Positions 33,149 to 41,447 of a DNA stretch of 44,816 bases are shown here, one piece after another. The position numbers and the translations under genes are program-made. The DNA comes from Bacteroides sp. Lineage in GTDB: Bacteria > Bacteroidota > Bacteroidia > Bacteroidales > Bacteroidaceae. The DNA lies in the NCBI RefSeq assembly GCF_029057325.1, contig NZ_JAICZW010000136.1, forward strand, positions 1 through 44,816, given 5' to 3'. The notes under the pieces are model-generated. The model was not told the origin of the DNA, did not search any database, and was given only the letters and a program-made list of their open reading frames with translations. Every line of letters begins with the position of its first letter. The stretch's first letter is position 1.

Positions 33149-36100
33149 TCATTTCAGCTTCTCCAACCGTTCGTTAATCATGCCTTCGATGTCATCATCG
33201 GCGTGATAGTTCTGTTGCAGGCTCAGGAGGTACTGGCGTGCATCGAGTTTCTTGTCGGTAGCCACATATACATCGGACAACAGCACGAAGCTGCGTGCCA
33301 GCCAGTAGGCGTGCGGCGTGCTTTGGTCGATGAAATCGAGTATCTCCTTTTCGGCAGCGGCGTAGTTGCCGGCGTTGTAGTGTTGCTGTGCCACCAGGTA
33401 TTTGGCTTCGGCACCGTAGAGGGTACGGGTATCTTTGGCCAGCAGTTGCAGGTCGTCCATCGCCTTCTTGTCTGCTTTCTGGTTGAGATAAGCTTTGGCG
33501 CGGTAATAGAGTGCCTCGTTGCGCAGCTCCGGTGAGAGTTTGGCTTCGGCAAGCAGGGCGGTGGCGGCGTGGATGGTTTCCGTATCATCGTGCATCAGCG
33601 CTCCGCAACGCAACACGCCGAGGGTGCCGAGCTGGCGGCGTTCGGCAGTGGCGGCTTTGGCTTGCAGCTTCTTGTAGTCGGCAAGTGCCTCGTCGTATTG
33701 CCGGCGGTTGAAGAGGATTTCGCTGTGCATCAGCAAGGCTTCTTCCGAATAGGGGTTGTCGGGGTAATCTAATAGTTTGCCCGCATGCTCCAGTACAGCT
33801 TCTTCGTCCTGTTGTTCCTTGCCAATCACGCAGAGGTAATAGTGGGCGTTCAGGCTGAACGCTCCTGTGGGATAGCTTTGCAGGTAGCGCCGGAAGCTGG
33901 CTTGAGCGGAAAGGGGTTCGCCTTTCATATAGACCTTTTCGGCGGCGATGTAGGTCAGGGAGTCTTGCTCGTTCGGCTCAAAGCGGATGATGCCGGGCAT
34001 CTGGGCGGCAAGGGCGGCAAATTCGTCCACCCGGTTGGCTTCCACATAGATGGACTTCAAGTCGCGCATGGCGAGACGCGCTTCTTCACTGCCGGGATAC
34101 CGGGTGACTACCTGTTTGTAGGCTTCGATGGCGTGGTCATAGTCATCGTTCTGATAGTAGAGCAGGCCGATTTCCGTGGCGGCCTTGCGGCTGACGGGGC
34201 TTTCGGGATATTTGCTCAGCAATTCGCGGAAGGTGGCGATGGCCTGGCGGCTGTTGTTGCTCTGCACGTAGGAACGTCCCTTCTCGTAGAGGGCGTTGAC
34301 GGCGTAGGGCGAGTTGGGGTATTTGGCGGCAAGCCGGTTCAGCATGTTCACCTTCTCCGTATAGTCTTTCTGCATGCCGTAAACCAGTGCCAACTGATAG
34401 ACGGCATAGTCGCCGGCAGGTGTGTTCAGGTTTTCGGCCTTGGCGTAGCACTGCTTGGCTTCCTCAAAACGGCGGACGCGCAGGTAGCAGTCGCCGATGC
34501 GGTTGTAGGCATCTGCCAGTGCGGTGGGGTTCTCGCCTTTCTCCAGTTGGATGAAGTTGCGGAACCGGCTTTCTGCCGTCGGGTAGTCTTTCTGGTGGAA
34601 AGCGATGTAGGCGAGGTTGTAGTAGGCCAGGGCGAACATTTCCGTATCTTTCCGGCGGGTGAGCGACAGGTAATTGTTGAAGTGGTGGGTGGCTTCCGGC
34701 ATCCGGTTTAGCCGGTAGTAAGACTCGCCTAACCAGTAGCAGGCATCGGCTTTGGTCTGGAGATTGTATTGTCCCAATGCTACACTCTGGTTGAAATAGC
34801 CGATTGCCTGTTCAAATTGGGTGTTGGCGAAGGATTGTGTCCCAAGTTGGAACAGAATCTTCTGTTTGGCTTCCAGAATTGACTTGCCCGGGTGGGTGAT
34901 GCGTTCGATGGACTTCAGGGCAGCCTCGTAGCTGCGGGTATTCATATAGACTTCTACCAGGTAGTTGCTGATGCGGTCGGCGTAGGGTGAGTTGGGAAAG
35001 TCGTTCAGGAATTTCTCGAATACCGTCACCGATTCGCCGAAAGCGGAGTAGGAGGTCTCGTGGATGCACAGCGCATAGTTGTAGGCGGCCTGTTCCTTGA
35101 TTTTCAGGTCGGCGTCGCTGGCGGCGGCGAGTTCAAACGCCATACGTGCTTTGGGCTTGTCGGCCAGTTGCAGATAAGCGAGCCCCATGTGCAGGTAGGC
35201 GTTCTGCGAGAGGGCGTCCTCCTCGATGGTCACTTTGCCGAGATGGACGGGCACCTGCGAATAGACACCGCATTGGTAGCATGCCATACCCATCATGTAG
35301 AGGGCGTCCCGTCTGTCGGGGGCGGACTCACCGTTCTGGTCCAGATAGGTTTGGAACGAGTTCATCGCTTCGTGGTACTTGCCGAAGTGGTACTCCGCCG
35401 TACCGATGATGCGGCTCATTTCCGCGGCATGTCCGGCATCCAATCCGCGGGAGTGGGCGGACAGTGCGTTCTGCGCCACAATCTCCGCCTTGTCGTACTG
35501 CTTTTTCTGCAAATAGATTTCGGCGATGTAGTAGGGGACCAAGCTTCTGTATTTGGCATGGTCTTGCAAAGAGAGGAATCCTTCCAGGGCTTCGTCCAGC
35601 CGTCCTTGCGTGTATCGTATATAAGAGAGGTAGTAGTTGCAGTCTGCCGCATACTTCCTGCCGGTGCTGCGCAAGGTCTCGAACCAGGCGGCCGCTTCCT
35701 TCACATTGCCCGTTTTCAGGTGGCAGGTGGCAAGGCGGTAGGTCATGTCGTCCCGCTCTTCCGCGCTCAGCAGGTCGAGTCGGGCGGAGTTGAACATGGC
35801 AAGCGCATTGTCATAGTCACCGTCGAAGAAATATGCCGAGGCTATCAGGGCGTAGATGCGGTTGGCGTGCGGGGTGTCGGGATATTCGTTCAGGAAGGCG
35901 CGCAGCAGGCCGATGCTTTTCGGATCTCTGAGCTCATAGGCGGCGCACACCAGCATATATTCCGCTTCCAGTCGGTCGCCTACGTCGGGCAGCGGTTGGT
36001 TTTCCTTGCTTATCAGGCCGATGTAGCTCTTCAGCGGGGCGATGGCGGCGGCGTATGCCTTCTGTTGGAACAGGGTTTGTCCCTCCTTGTAGAGTCGTTG

Positions 36101-36193
36101 GGGGGAAGTCTCTTTCTCGTCGGTTTGTGCGTGGACGAGTAGGGGGGCGCAGCAAAGCGCCGTGCAAAGTATGCGTGAAATTCGATGTTTCAT
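33149..36193 (-). CDS. Large periplasmic TPR protein
   Basis: 1014 residues. The signal peptide (about 1-22) ends in HA before Gln (LLVHAQ). The rest is almost entirely tetratricopeptide-type helical repeats, more than 20 copies by eye. Examples are ALAMFNSARLDLLSAEE, YYLSYIRYTQGRLDEALEGF, AYYNLAYIAFHQKDYPTAES and AIGYFNQSVAL. Repeats of the form YPNSPYA/YPESPVS/YPTGAFS between helices resemble BamD/YbgF-type TPRs. It is probably a scaffold in the periplasm that works with the barrel encoded just downstream. No enzymatic motif was seen. This two-gene arrangement looks conserved in character, but I cannot name a pathway. Confidence 0.85.
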   Translation of the reverse strand: MKHRISRILCTALCCAPLLVHAQTDEKETSPQRLYKEGQTLFQQKAYAAAIAPLKSYIGLISKENQPLPDVGDRLEAEYMLVCAAYELRDPKSIGLLRAFLNEYPDTPHANRIYALIASAYFFDGDYDNALAMFNSARLDLLSAEERDDMTYRLATCHLKTGNVKEAAAWFETLRSTGRKYAADCNYYLSYIRYTQGRLDEALEGFLSLQDHAKYRSLVPYYIAEIYLQKKQYDKAEIVAQNALSAHSRGLDAGHAAEMSRIIGTAEYHFGKYHEAMNSFQTYLDQNGESAPDRRDALYMMGMACYQCGVYSQVPVHLGKVTIEEDALSQNAYLHMGLAYLQLADKPKARMAFELAAASDADLKIKEQAAYNYALCIHETSYSAFGESVTVFEKFLNDFPNSPYADRISNYLVEVYMNTRSYEAALKSIERITHPGKSILEAKQKILFQLGTQSFANTQFEQAIGYFNQSVALGQYNLQTKADACYWLGESYYRLNRMPEATHHFNNYLSLTRRKDTEMFALAYYNLAYIAFHQKDYPTAESRFRNFIQLEKGENPTALADAYNRIGDCYLRVRRFEEAKQCYAKAENLNTPAGDYAVYQLALVYGMQKDYTEKVNMLNRLAAKYPNSPYAVNALYEKGRSYVQSNNSRQAIATFRELLSKYPESPVSRKAATEIGLLYYQNDDYDHAIEAYKQVVTRYPGSEEARLAMRDLKSIYVEANRVDEFAALAAQMPGIIRFEPNEQDSLTYIAAEKVYMKGEPLSAQASFRRYLQSYPTGAFSLNAHYYLCVIGKEQQDEEAVLEHAGKLLDYPDNPYSEEALLMHSEILFNRRQYDEALADYKKLQAKAATAERRQLGTLGVLRCGALMHDDTETIHAATALLAEAKLSPELRNEALYYRAKAYLNQKADKKAMDDLQLLAKDTRTLYGAEAKYLVAQQHYNAGNYAAAEKEILDFIDQSTPHAYWLARSFVLLSDVYVATDKKLDARQYLLSLQQNYHADDDIEGMINERLEKLK

Positions 36194-36216
36194 CTTCTAT
36201 CTGAATAGGTATTTCG

Positions 36217-36224
36217 CAAAAATA
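36217..36224 (-). promoter_or_regulatory. -7 box (TATTTTTG) of TPR/barrel operon
   Basis: The minus strand reads TATTTTTG, a full TAnnTTTG match, 24 nt before the start at 36193. No clear -33 box. Confidence 0.42.
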
Positions 36225-36290
36225 CGGGTTTTAGTCCGTTTTTGTTTTACATATTTGTTTTTTTTAGGAAAACACGGGCTTCCGGGCGTT

Positions 36291-36815
36291 CTAAACAGTT
36301 GTCTCGCAGATCCTCTCTATTCCTCTTCGGATGGAGGCGAGCCCGAAGTCGGTGGGATTGATTTTATCCGGCGGAAGGAAGAACAGATCGGCGGCATCGT
36401 CCATCGCTTGGAAGTGGCGGGTGTCTGCCACCGTGCAGCGGTAGAACATGTCCAGCGTATGTACCGGGAAGCCGGAATAGATGTAGATGTTGGGCAACGA
36501 GAAGAGGTATTCTACCTGCGTCACGTCCAGCCCCGTCTCTTCTTTAACCTCACGGGCTACGCCTTCTTCGCCTGTCTCGAACATGTCGATGAAGCCGCCG
36601 GGTAGGTCGAGGGTGCCTTTGGCGGGCTCTTTGGCGCGGCGGCACACCAACAGCTCGCCCTGCTCATTGAAAATCAGTGCCACCGTGGCCGATGACGGAT
36701 TGAAATAATAGACAAAACCGCAGTCGGCGCACTGCTTCGATTTTTCGTTGTGAACCTCAAAACGGGCGGAGCCGCACTTCGGACAGTATCTGAATTGAGT
36801 AAGAGGATGTTCCAT
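36291..36815 (-). CDS. NUDIX hydrolase with N-terminal zinc ribbon
   Basis: 174 residues. The N-terminal zinc ribbon has Cys11, Cys14, Cys29 and Cys32 (CPKC, CADC). The NUDIX domain contains the box G74-x5-E80-x7-R88-E89-x2-E92-E93-x-G95, fully conserved. The ribbon-plus-NUDIX layout resembles NudC-type NADH/NAD-cap pyrophosphatases but lacks their N-terminal domain, and the NudC SQPWPFPxS motif is not seen. It therefore hydrolyses some nucleoside-diphosphate-linked substrate that cannot be specified. ATG at 36815 is preferred to the ATG 19 codons upstream because a complete promoter (36843-36873) lies between. Confidence 0.88.
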   Translation of the reverse strand: MEHPLTQFRYCPKCGSARFEVHNEKSKQCADCGFVYYFNPSSATVALIFNEQGELLVCRRAKEPAKGTLDLPGGFIDMFETGEEGVAREVKEETGLDVTQVEYLFSLPNIYIYSGFPVHTLDMFYRCTVADTRHFQAMDDAADLFFLPPDKINPTDFGLASIRRGIERICETTV

Positions 36816-36842
36816 GCTTGTGAATCGTTTGGTTTCGGGAGA

Positions 36843-36873
36843 CAAAGGTAGTGTAAATCGGATGTATTGCAAG
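36843..36873 (-). promoter_or_regulatory. Promoter of NUDIX gene
   Basis: On the minus strand: -33 CTTG (36870-36873), 19-nt spacer, -7 TACCTTTG (36843-36850). The -7 is a full match and the -33 a three-of-four match, 28 nt before the start at 36815. Confidence 0.55.
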
Positions 36874-36977
36874 ATTATTTGGGAGGAATCGTGAGAAGGC
36901 TTATATTTGGGGACTCTTTTGTGATGGATGCGGCGATGCCGTTCCGGTAGAAACTATTATCTGATAATCTTATTATA

Positions 36978-37679
36978 ATGAAAAATACCTTGACCGTCTG
37001 GCTCACTTCTTTTGTCCGGTTGTTTTTCCCGCGCCATTGTGTGGTGTGTGGGAGGCCTTTGCTGGAGGCTGAGGAGGGAATCTGCCTCCGTTGCAACATG
37101 GATATGCCCCGGACGAATTATCATCGTCGCAAGGACAATCCTGCGGAGTGCTTGTTTTTGGGGGGAATGTCGCCGGAGCGTGCCACCTCCTTGTTCTTTT
37201 ATCGCAAAGGAAGCGACTTCCGCCACGTGGTGCATCTGCTGAAGTATAACGGCCGGAAAGATTTGGGCGAGATTATGGGGCGTCTGATGGCGGCGGAATT
37301 GTCGGAGGCCGGCTTCTTCCGCGGGGTGGATGTACTGATTCCCATCCCCCTGCATCCCTTTCGGCAGCGGGAGCGGGGCTATAACCAGAGCGAGTGCATA
37401 GCCCGCGGCATCTCTGCCGTGACCGGCATTCCTGTTGACGCTTCTTCCGTGCGGCGTTGCAAATATACAGAATCGCAGACCCGCAAGTCCGTCTATGAGC
37501 GTTGGGAGAATATGAAAGGCATCTTCTCTCTTTCTTGTCCCGAACGCTTTGTCGGAAAACACATCCTGCTGGTGGACGATGTGCTGACCACAGGAGCCAC
37601 CACCACCGCTTGCGCCGACGCGTTTCAGGGAGTGGAGGACGTGCGTTTCAGCGTTTTGACATTGGCGATAGCAGATTAG
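36978..37679 (+). CDS. ComF-family phosphoribosyltransferase-like protein
   Basis: 233 residues. An N-terminal four-Cys zinc site (Cys21, Cys24, Cys36, Cys39: CVVC, CLRC) is followed by a phosphoribosyltransferase fold with RGYNQSE (substrate loop) and the PRPP-binding motif HILLVDDVLTTGATT near 190-205. ComF homologs take part in natural competence and recombination in some bacteria; in Bacteroides the role is not established. It is alone on the plus strand, between the NUDIX gene (divergent) and sufE (convergent, 25 nt apart with no obvious terminator). No clear TAnnTTTG box was found in the 162 nt between this start and the NUDIX start. Confidence 0.92.
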   Translation: MKNTLTVWLTSFVRLFFPRHCVVCGRPLLEAEEGICLRCNMDMPRTNYHRRKDNPAECLFLGGMSPERATSLFFYRKGSDFRHVVHLLKYNGRKDLGEIMGRLMAAELSEAGFFRGVDVLIPIPLHPFRQRERGYNQSECIARGISAVTGIPVDASSVRRCKYTESQTRKSVYERWENMKGIFSLSCPERFVGKHILLVDDVLTTGATTTACADAFQGVEDVRFSVLTLAIAD

Positions 37680-37704
37680 CCTGCCCGCTCTTCACCATTG
37701 CCGC

Positions 37705-38130
37705 TTACCGTTCGTTTTTCGCCTTATAGGCCAGCGCATACATTCGCATCTGCTTCACCATGGAGAGCAATCCGTTGCTGCGGGTGGGGGAGAGGTGGTC
37801 TTTCAGTCCGATTCGGTCGATGAAGTAGAGGTCGGCCTCCAGTATCTCGTCCGGCGTATGGCCGGAGAAGACTCTGATGAGCAGGGCGATGATGCCTTTC
37901 ACAATCAGCGCGTCGCTTTCGGCCCGGAAGATGATTTTTCCGTCTGCTTCGTCTGCCTGTAGCCATACGCGGCTTTGGCAGCCTTCAATCAGGTTCTGTT
38001 CTGTCTTATATTGTTCGTCAAGCGGTTCCTGTTCGTTTCCCAAGTCGATGAGAAGCTGGTACCGGTCCATCCAGTCGTCGAAATCGTTGAATTCGGCGAT
38101 TACTTCTTCTTGTACTTCGTTGATGCTCAT
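37705..38130 (-). CDS. sufE: SufE-family sulfur acceptor
   Basis: 141 residues, the normal SufE length. It accepts persulfide sulfur from the cysteine desulfurase SufS and passes it to the SufBCD scaffold during iron-sulfur cluster assembly. The key residue is Cys51 in EGCQSRVW, the conserved SufE active-site context. Other family marks are LIDLG near 28-31 and the C-terminal helix with GLLSMVKQMRMYAL. No other suf genes are in the window. Many iron-sulfur proteins of this organism depend on it, including the radical SAM maturase described above, but that link is general and not shown by gene context. Confidence 0.93.
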   Translation of the reverse strand: MSINEVQEEVIAEFNDFDDWMDRYQLLIDLGNEQEPLDEQYKTEQNLIEGCQSRVWLQADEADGKIIFRAESDALIVKGIIALLIRVFSGHTPDEILEADLYFIDRIGLKDHLSPTRSNGLLSMVKQMRMYALAYKAKNER

Positions 38131-38195
38131 ATTGTTTTGGTTTTATAGTTTATTTTTTAGGGGGAGTTAACTTCCGGGTGACTCTTTCCACTTCA

Positions 38196-39209
38196 TTATT
38201 GTTCCCTGTAAATCACCTCCAGCACGGTCTGTCCCACCGCGTTGAGCGTAGCTCTGTCGATGATGTCCATGTTGTCGTTCGTCGTGTGCCAGAAATCGCC
38301 GAAGCCACTGTCGCCGTTCGGGTCGTAGTTGATGATGTCCACGCACGGAATCTGGCGGAGGTTATAGACGTAGAGGTGGTCGTCCGTCACTTCGGTGCCC
38401 TTTTCTTTGGGGAAGAATCTAGCGAAGCCCAGGCTGTGTGCGGCATTCCATATCTTATCGACATACTTGCCTGCGGTCCGTTGGGAGAATTGCTCCTTGT
38501 AGAAGGTGGCTTCTTTGCCGCCTACCATATCAAGCAAGATGCCGAAACGGGCGTTGTAGTTCTCCACATGGGGCACGTGTCCCCAATATTGCGAGCCAAG
38601 GCACCATGTGTCGTTCTTGTAAGTCCCTTTGTAGAAGTAGGGCATGCCATAGTCTTCGGCATCGAAGAAGATGATGTCTATGCCGATGGCGGGAGCCTGC
38701 TGTTGCAGTTGGCGTGCCACTTCGAGCAGTACGCCCACTCCGCTGGCACCGTCGTTTACTCCCAAAATGGGGGTGCGGTGCTTCTTCTTGTCGCTGTCTT
38801 GGTCGGCGTAGGGGCGGCTGTCCCAATGGGCGCAGAGCAGGACGCGTCTTTTGCTTTCGGGGTTGTAGCTTCCGATGATGTTGCGTGCCTTCAGGATGGT
38901 GTTGTCATACGCCATCAGGTCGGCGTATTGGTTATAGACCTTCGCTCCGAACTGATCCAGTTTGCCGGCCAGAAACGTTCCACAAGCCTTATGTGCATCG
39001 GTGTTGGGCACCCGCGGGCCGAAATCCGCCTGTGCTTGGATGTATCGGTAGGCGCTGTCTGCATTGAACTGGGGGACGTTGGCGGGTGCTCCTGCTGTCG
39101 CAGGTGTTTCGTCGGCGCTGTTGGCGGCCTTGCCGCTGTGATTACTGCATGCCACTGCGGCTACTATCAGCAGCAGGAACAGCGGGATAAAGGTATAATT
39201 CCGTTTCAT
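38196..39209 (-). CDS. M28-family glutaminyl-peptide cyclotransferase-like lipoprotein
   Basis: 337 residues. The lipoprotein signal ends at Cys21 (AVAC). The M28 zinc-peptidase fold has ligands His128 (CAHWDSRPYAD), Asp153 (GVNDGASG), Glu185 (FFDAEDYG), Asp227 (LLDMVGG) and His308 (FWHTTNDN). The sequence around 276-279 (TDDH) and NLRQIPCVDIINY matches glutaminyl cyclases better than aminopeptidases. Such enzymes turn N-terminal Gln into pyroglutamate on exported proteins. Several exported proteins in this same window have Gln right after signal peptidase cleavage. The stop region overlaps the start of nothing, but its start overlaps the end of the upstream LD-carboxypeptidase gene by 4 nt (ATGA), so the two are co-translated. 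Confidence 0.85.
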   Translation of the reverse strand: MKRNYTFIPLFLLLIVAAVACSNHSGKAANSADETPATAGAPANVPQFNADSAYRYIQAQADFGPRVPNTDAHKACGTFLAGKLDQFGAKVYNQYADLMAYDNTILKARNIIGSYNPESKRRVLLCAHWDSRPYADQDSDKKKHRTPILGVNDGASGVGVLLEVARQLQQQAPAIGIDIIFFDAEDYGMPYFYKGTYKNDTWCLGSQYWGHVPHVENYNARFGILLDMVGGKEATFYKEQFSQRTAGKYVDKIWNAAHSLGFARFFPKEKGTEVTDDHLYVYNLRQIPCVDIINYDPNGDSGFGDFWHTTNDNMDIIDRATLNAVGQTVLEVIYREQ

Positions 39210-40144
39210 TCTTTATGGGTGTTAAAACTTAGTTTCACTTCTTTCTTGCCAACTTCCAGCTTCACTGCGGCGCCGTTTATCAGCGGCACGTTCATCGTGA
39301 CGTGTCCGACGGGGAAGTTGAAGCATATCGGATAGTCGTATTCCTTCACCAAGTCGGCCAGTGCGCCATACAGTTCTTTGCCCAAGGAGTGGTTCTCCTC
39401 ATATTCGGTGAACTGTCCGATGATGAGTCCCGACAGCTTTTCGAGCACGCCGCCCAGTTTCAGGTTATACATCATGCGCTCTACTGCGTGCGGGCGTTCG
39501 CCCACGTCTTCGATGAAGAGGATGGTTCCTTCGGCGGGGATGTCGTAGGGGGTGCCGCGCAGACCGTAGGCCACCGCCAGGTTGCCGCCGCGCAGGATGC
39601 CTTCTGCCTCTCCGCGGTGGTTCAGCTTGTGTGCCGGGCAGGTGTGGCAGAAGCGTTCTTCTTCGCATGGCAAGTTGCCGAAGAGGATGTCTTTTAATGC
39701 CTGCGTGCAGAAATCGTCTTCAGGCTCCACCGTCAGATGGCGTGCCATAGGGGCGTGCAAGGAGGCGAATCCTTGTTGCTGGAGTACGTTGTGCAAGGCT
39801 GTGATGTCGCTGAATCCGACAAGCCATTTGGGATGTTCCTTGAATCGGGTGAAGTCCAATTTGCCTACCAGATGCACGGCACCATAACCGCCCCTGCTGC
39901 AAAAGATGACTTTTGCCTTTTTATCGTCCAGTGCGTTTTGCAGGTCATCCAGACGTTGCCGGATGCTTCCCGCATAGGTCCCGTTCGAACCGTCCGCATG
40001 TTTGGCAAGTACCACTTCCAGACCCCAAGACTTCAACCGCTTTTCCGCGCCTTTCAGGAAGGACTTGTCAATCTTGCCCGAGGGGGAGAGGATGATGACC
40101 CGGTCGCCTTCTTGTAGGGATGGAGGGAAAATAAGACTGTCCAT
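39206..40144 (-). CDS. LD-carboxypeptidase (peptidase S66)
   Basis: 312 residues, a cytosolic muropeptide LD-carboxypeptidase that removes the terminal D-Ala from tetrapeptides during wall recycling. The S66 catalytic triad is visible: nucleophile Ser112 in GFSD, Glu212 in FIEDVGE and His281 in PVGH. The N-terminal domain has the family segment VIILSPSG near 16-23 and FCSRGGYGA near 81-89. No signal peptide. ATG at 40144 (MDSLIFPPSL) is preferred; the frame opens 13 codons upstream but a -7 promoter box overlaps that extension. It is the first gene of a two-gene unit with the glutaminyl cyclase-like gene. Confidence 0.93.
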   Translation of the reverse strand: MDSLIFPPSLQEGDRVIILSPSGKIDKSFLKGAEKRLKSWGLEVVLAKHADGSNGTYAGSIRQRLDDLQNALDDKKAKVIFCSRGGYGAVHLVGKLDFTRFKEHPKWLVGFSDITALHNVLQQQGFASLHAPMARHLTVEPEDDFCTQALKDILFGNLPCEEERFCHTCPAHKLNHRGEAEGILRGGNLAVAYGLRGTPYDIPAEGTILFIEDVGERPHAVERMMYNLKLGGVLEKLSGLIIGQFTEYEENHSLGKELYGALADLVKEYDYPICFNFPVGHVTMNVPLINGAAVKLEVGKKEVKLSFNTHKE

Positions 40145-40170
40145 ATCGTATGCTTTCAATGAATTTTCCG

Positions 40171-40178
40171 CAAATGTA
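40171..40178 (-). promoter_or_regulatory. -7 box (TACATTTG) of LD-carboxypeptidase gene
   Basis: The minus strand reads TACATTTG, a full TAnnTTTG match, 27 nt before the start at 40144. The -33 region has no TTTG. Confidence 0.45.
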
Positions 40179-40259
40179 CACAATTCACCATAGAATGCAC
40201 AGCCTTTTTAGTTTATTTTACCAGAGAGGGGCATGGCTTTTTCATTTACGGGAATTACG

Positions 40260-40373
40260 GGAGTTATCACTTCGCTTCGCTTCATTAGGAGTTAAAACCG
40301 ATACTCTTGTGCCTGATGCCGTTACGAAAGTATTGGCTTTAACTTCTAAATTGACTTGTCGGCTGATAACTCC
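40260..40373. repeat. Nested imperfect inverted repeat before ptb
   Basis: Outer arms GGAGTTATCA (40260-40269) and TGATAACTCC (40364-40373) are perfect. An inner 13-bp pair (40287-40299 with 40335-40347) has one G-U wobble and one mismatch, and a further ATACT/AGTAT pair lies inside. The element could fold as a long hairpin in the ptb leader if transcription starts upstream, or act as a terminator for neither gene, since both point away. Confidence 0.5.
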
Positions 40374-40469
40374 TTAAAGAACCATTTCTTCGAACAAAGT
40401 GTAAAAAAATAGCAGGGAAAATGGTGTGTATCTCGATGTTTTTTTAGATATTTGCTAAAAACTAACATT

Positions 40470-41375
40470 ATGGAACCAATACGGAACTTTGACCAACTAA
40501 CAGCCCACCTGAAGACCCTGAACAAGCGGAAACGCATTGCAGTGGTCTGTGCCAACGACCCCAATACGGAGTATGCCATCGCCCGTGCCTTGGAGGAAGG
40601 CATCGCTGAATTCCTGATGATTGGCGACTCTACCATTCTGGAGAAATATCCCACCCTGAAGCAATATCCCCAATACGTGAAGACGCTGCATATCGAAGAC
40701 CCTGACGAGGCGGCACGTGAGGCGGTGCGCATCGTTCGCGAAGGCGGTGCCGACATCCTGATGAAGGGCATCATCAATACCGACAACCTGCTGCATGCCA
40801 TCCTCGACAAGGAGAAGGGATTGCTGCCCAAAGGAAAAATCCTGACCCATCTGGCGGTGATGCAGATACCCACTTACGATAAACTGCTCTTCTTTTCCGA
40901 TGCTGCGGTCATCCCCCGTCCCACGCTTCAGCAACGCATCGAGATGATTTGGTATGCCATTCGCGCCTGCCATCATTTTGGCATTGAACAACCACGCATC
41001 TCGCTGATACACTGCACAGAGAAGGTGAGCGCTAAGTTCCCTCATTCGTTGGACTATGTGAACATCGTGGAACTGGCGGAAGCGGGAGAGTTTGGCAACG
41101 TTATCATTGACGGACCGTTGGACGTAAAGACCTCGTGCGAAAAGACGAGTGGCAACATCAAGGGAATCGTGTCGCCCATTGACGGGGAAGCGGATGTGCT
41201 GATTTTTCCCAACATTGAGTCGGGTAATGCCTTCTACAAGGCGGTCTCCCTCTTTTCGCACGCCGATATGGCGGGGCTGCTTCAAGGACCCATCTGTCCG
41301 GTGGTGCTCCCTTCGCGCAGCGATTCCGGTTTGTCTAAATATTATAGCATTGCCATGGCGTGCCTGACAAGCTGA
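40470..41375 (+). CDS. ptb: Phosphate butyryltransferase
   Basis: 301 residues, the family length. It converts acyl-CoA (butyryl or branched-chain) and phosphate to acyl phosphate and CoA. The phosphate acetyl/butyryl transferase fold is seen from GLPK-type segments: RIAVVCANDPNTEYAIARALEEG near 30-52 split by conserved positions, ADILMKGIINTDNLLHAIL near 98-116, NIVELAEAGEFGNVIIDGPLDVK and the C-terminal SGNAFYKAVSLF. The start at 40470 (MEPIRNFD) is chosen over ATG at 40452, which has no support. It forms an operon with the butyrate kinase gene 72 nt downstream. Bacteroides are not butyrate producers, so the pair more likely handles branched short-chain acids from amino-acid breakdown. Confidence 0.92.
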   Translation: MEPIRNFDQLTAHLKTLNKRKRIAVVCANDPNTEYAIARALEEGIAEFLMIGDSTILEKYPTLKQYPQYVKTLHIEDPDEAAREAVRIVREGGADILMKGIINTDNLLHAILDKEKGLLPKGKILTHLAVMQIPTYDKLLFFSDAAVIPRPTLQQRIEMIWYAIRACHHFGIEQPRISLIHCTEKVSAKFPHSLDYVNIVELAEAGEFGNVIIDGPLDVKTSCEKTSGNIKGIVSPIDGEADVLIFPNIESGNAFYKAVSLFSHADMAGLLQGPICPVVLPSRSDSGLSKYYSIAMACLTS

Positions 41376-41397
41376 TTTCATTTACTATTTTATACCT

Positions 41398-41446
41398 CGT
41401 AATTCGTATCTTGTAACTCGTAACTTGTATCTCGTATCTCGTAACT
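41398..41446 (+). repeat. Seven 7-bp tandem repeats directly before buk
   Basis: Seven head-to-tail heptamers with consensus YGTAWCT fill 41398-41446, one nucleotide before the buk ATG at 41448. They occupy the place of the ribosome-binding site. The variation between units (CGTAATT, CGTATCT, TGTAACT, CGTAACT) shows the array is not a sequencing artefact of one unit. Confidence 0.85.
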
Positions 41447-41447
41447 C

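Larger units (their letters stand above)
40145..40469. other. Divergent intergenic region, LD-carboxypeptidase / ptb
   Basis: 325 nt without a gene. A -7 box for the leftward gene is at 40171-40178. A structured inverted-repeat element occupies 40260-40373. For ptb only a weak -7-like GATATTTG is seen at 40448-40455. Confidence 0.55.

Noticed and set aside
35060..36142. Long plus-strand open frame across the TPR protein gene
   Set aside because: It mirrors a repeat-rich, GC-biased gene and has no motif of its own. The same applies to similar frames at 33785-34711 and 32315-33112.
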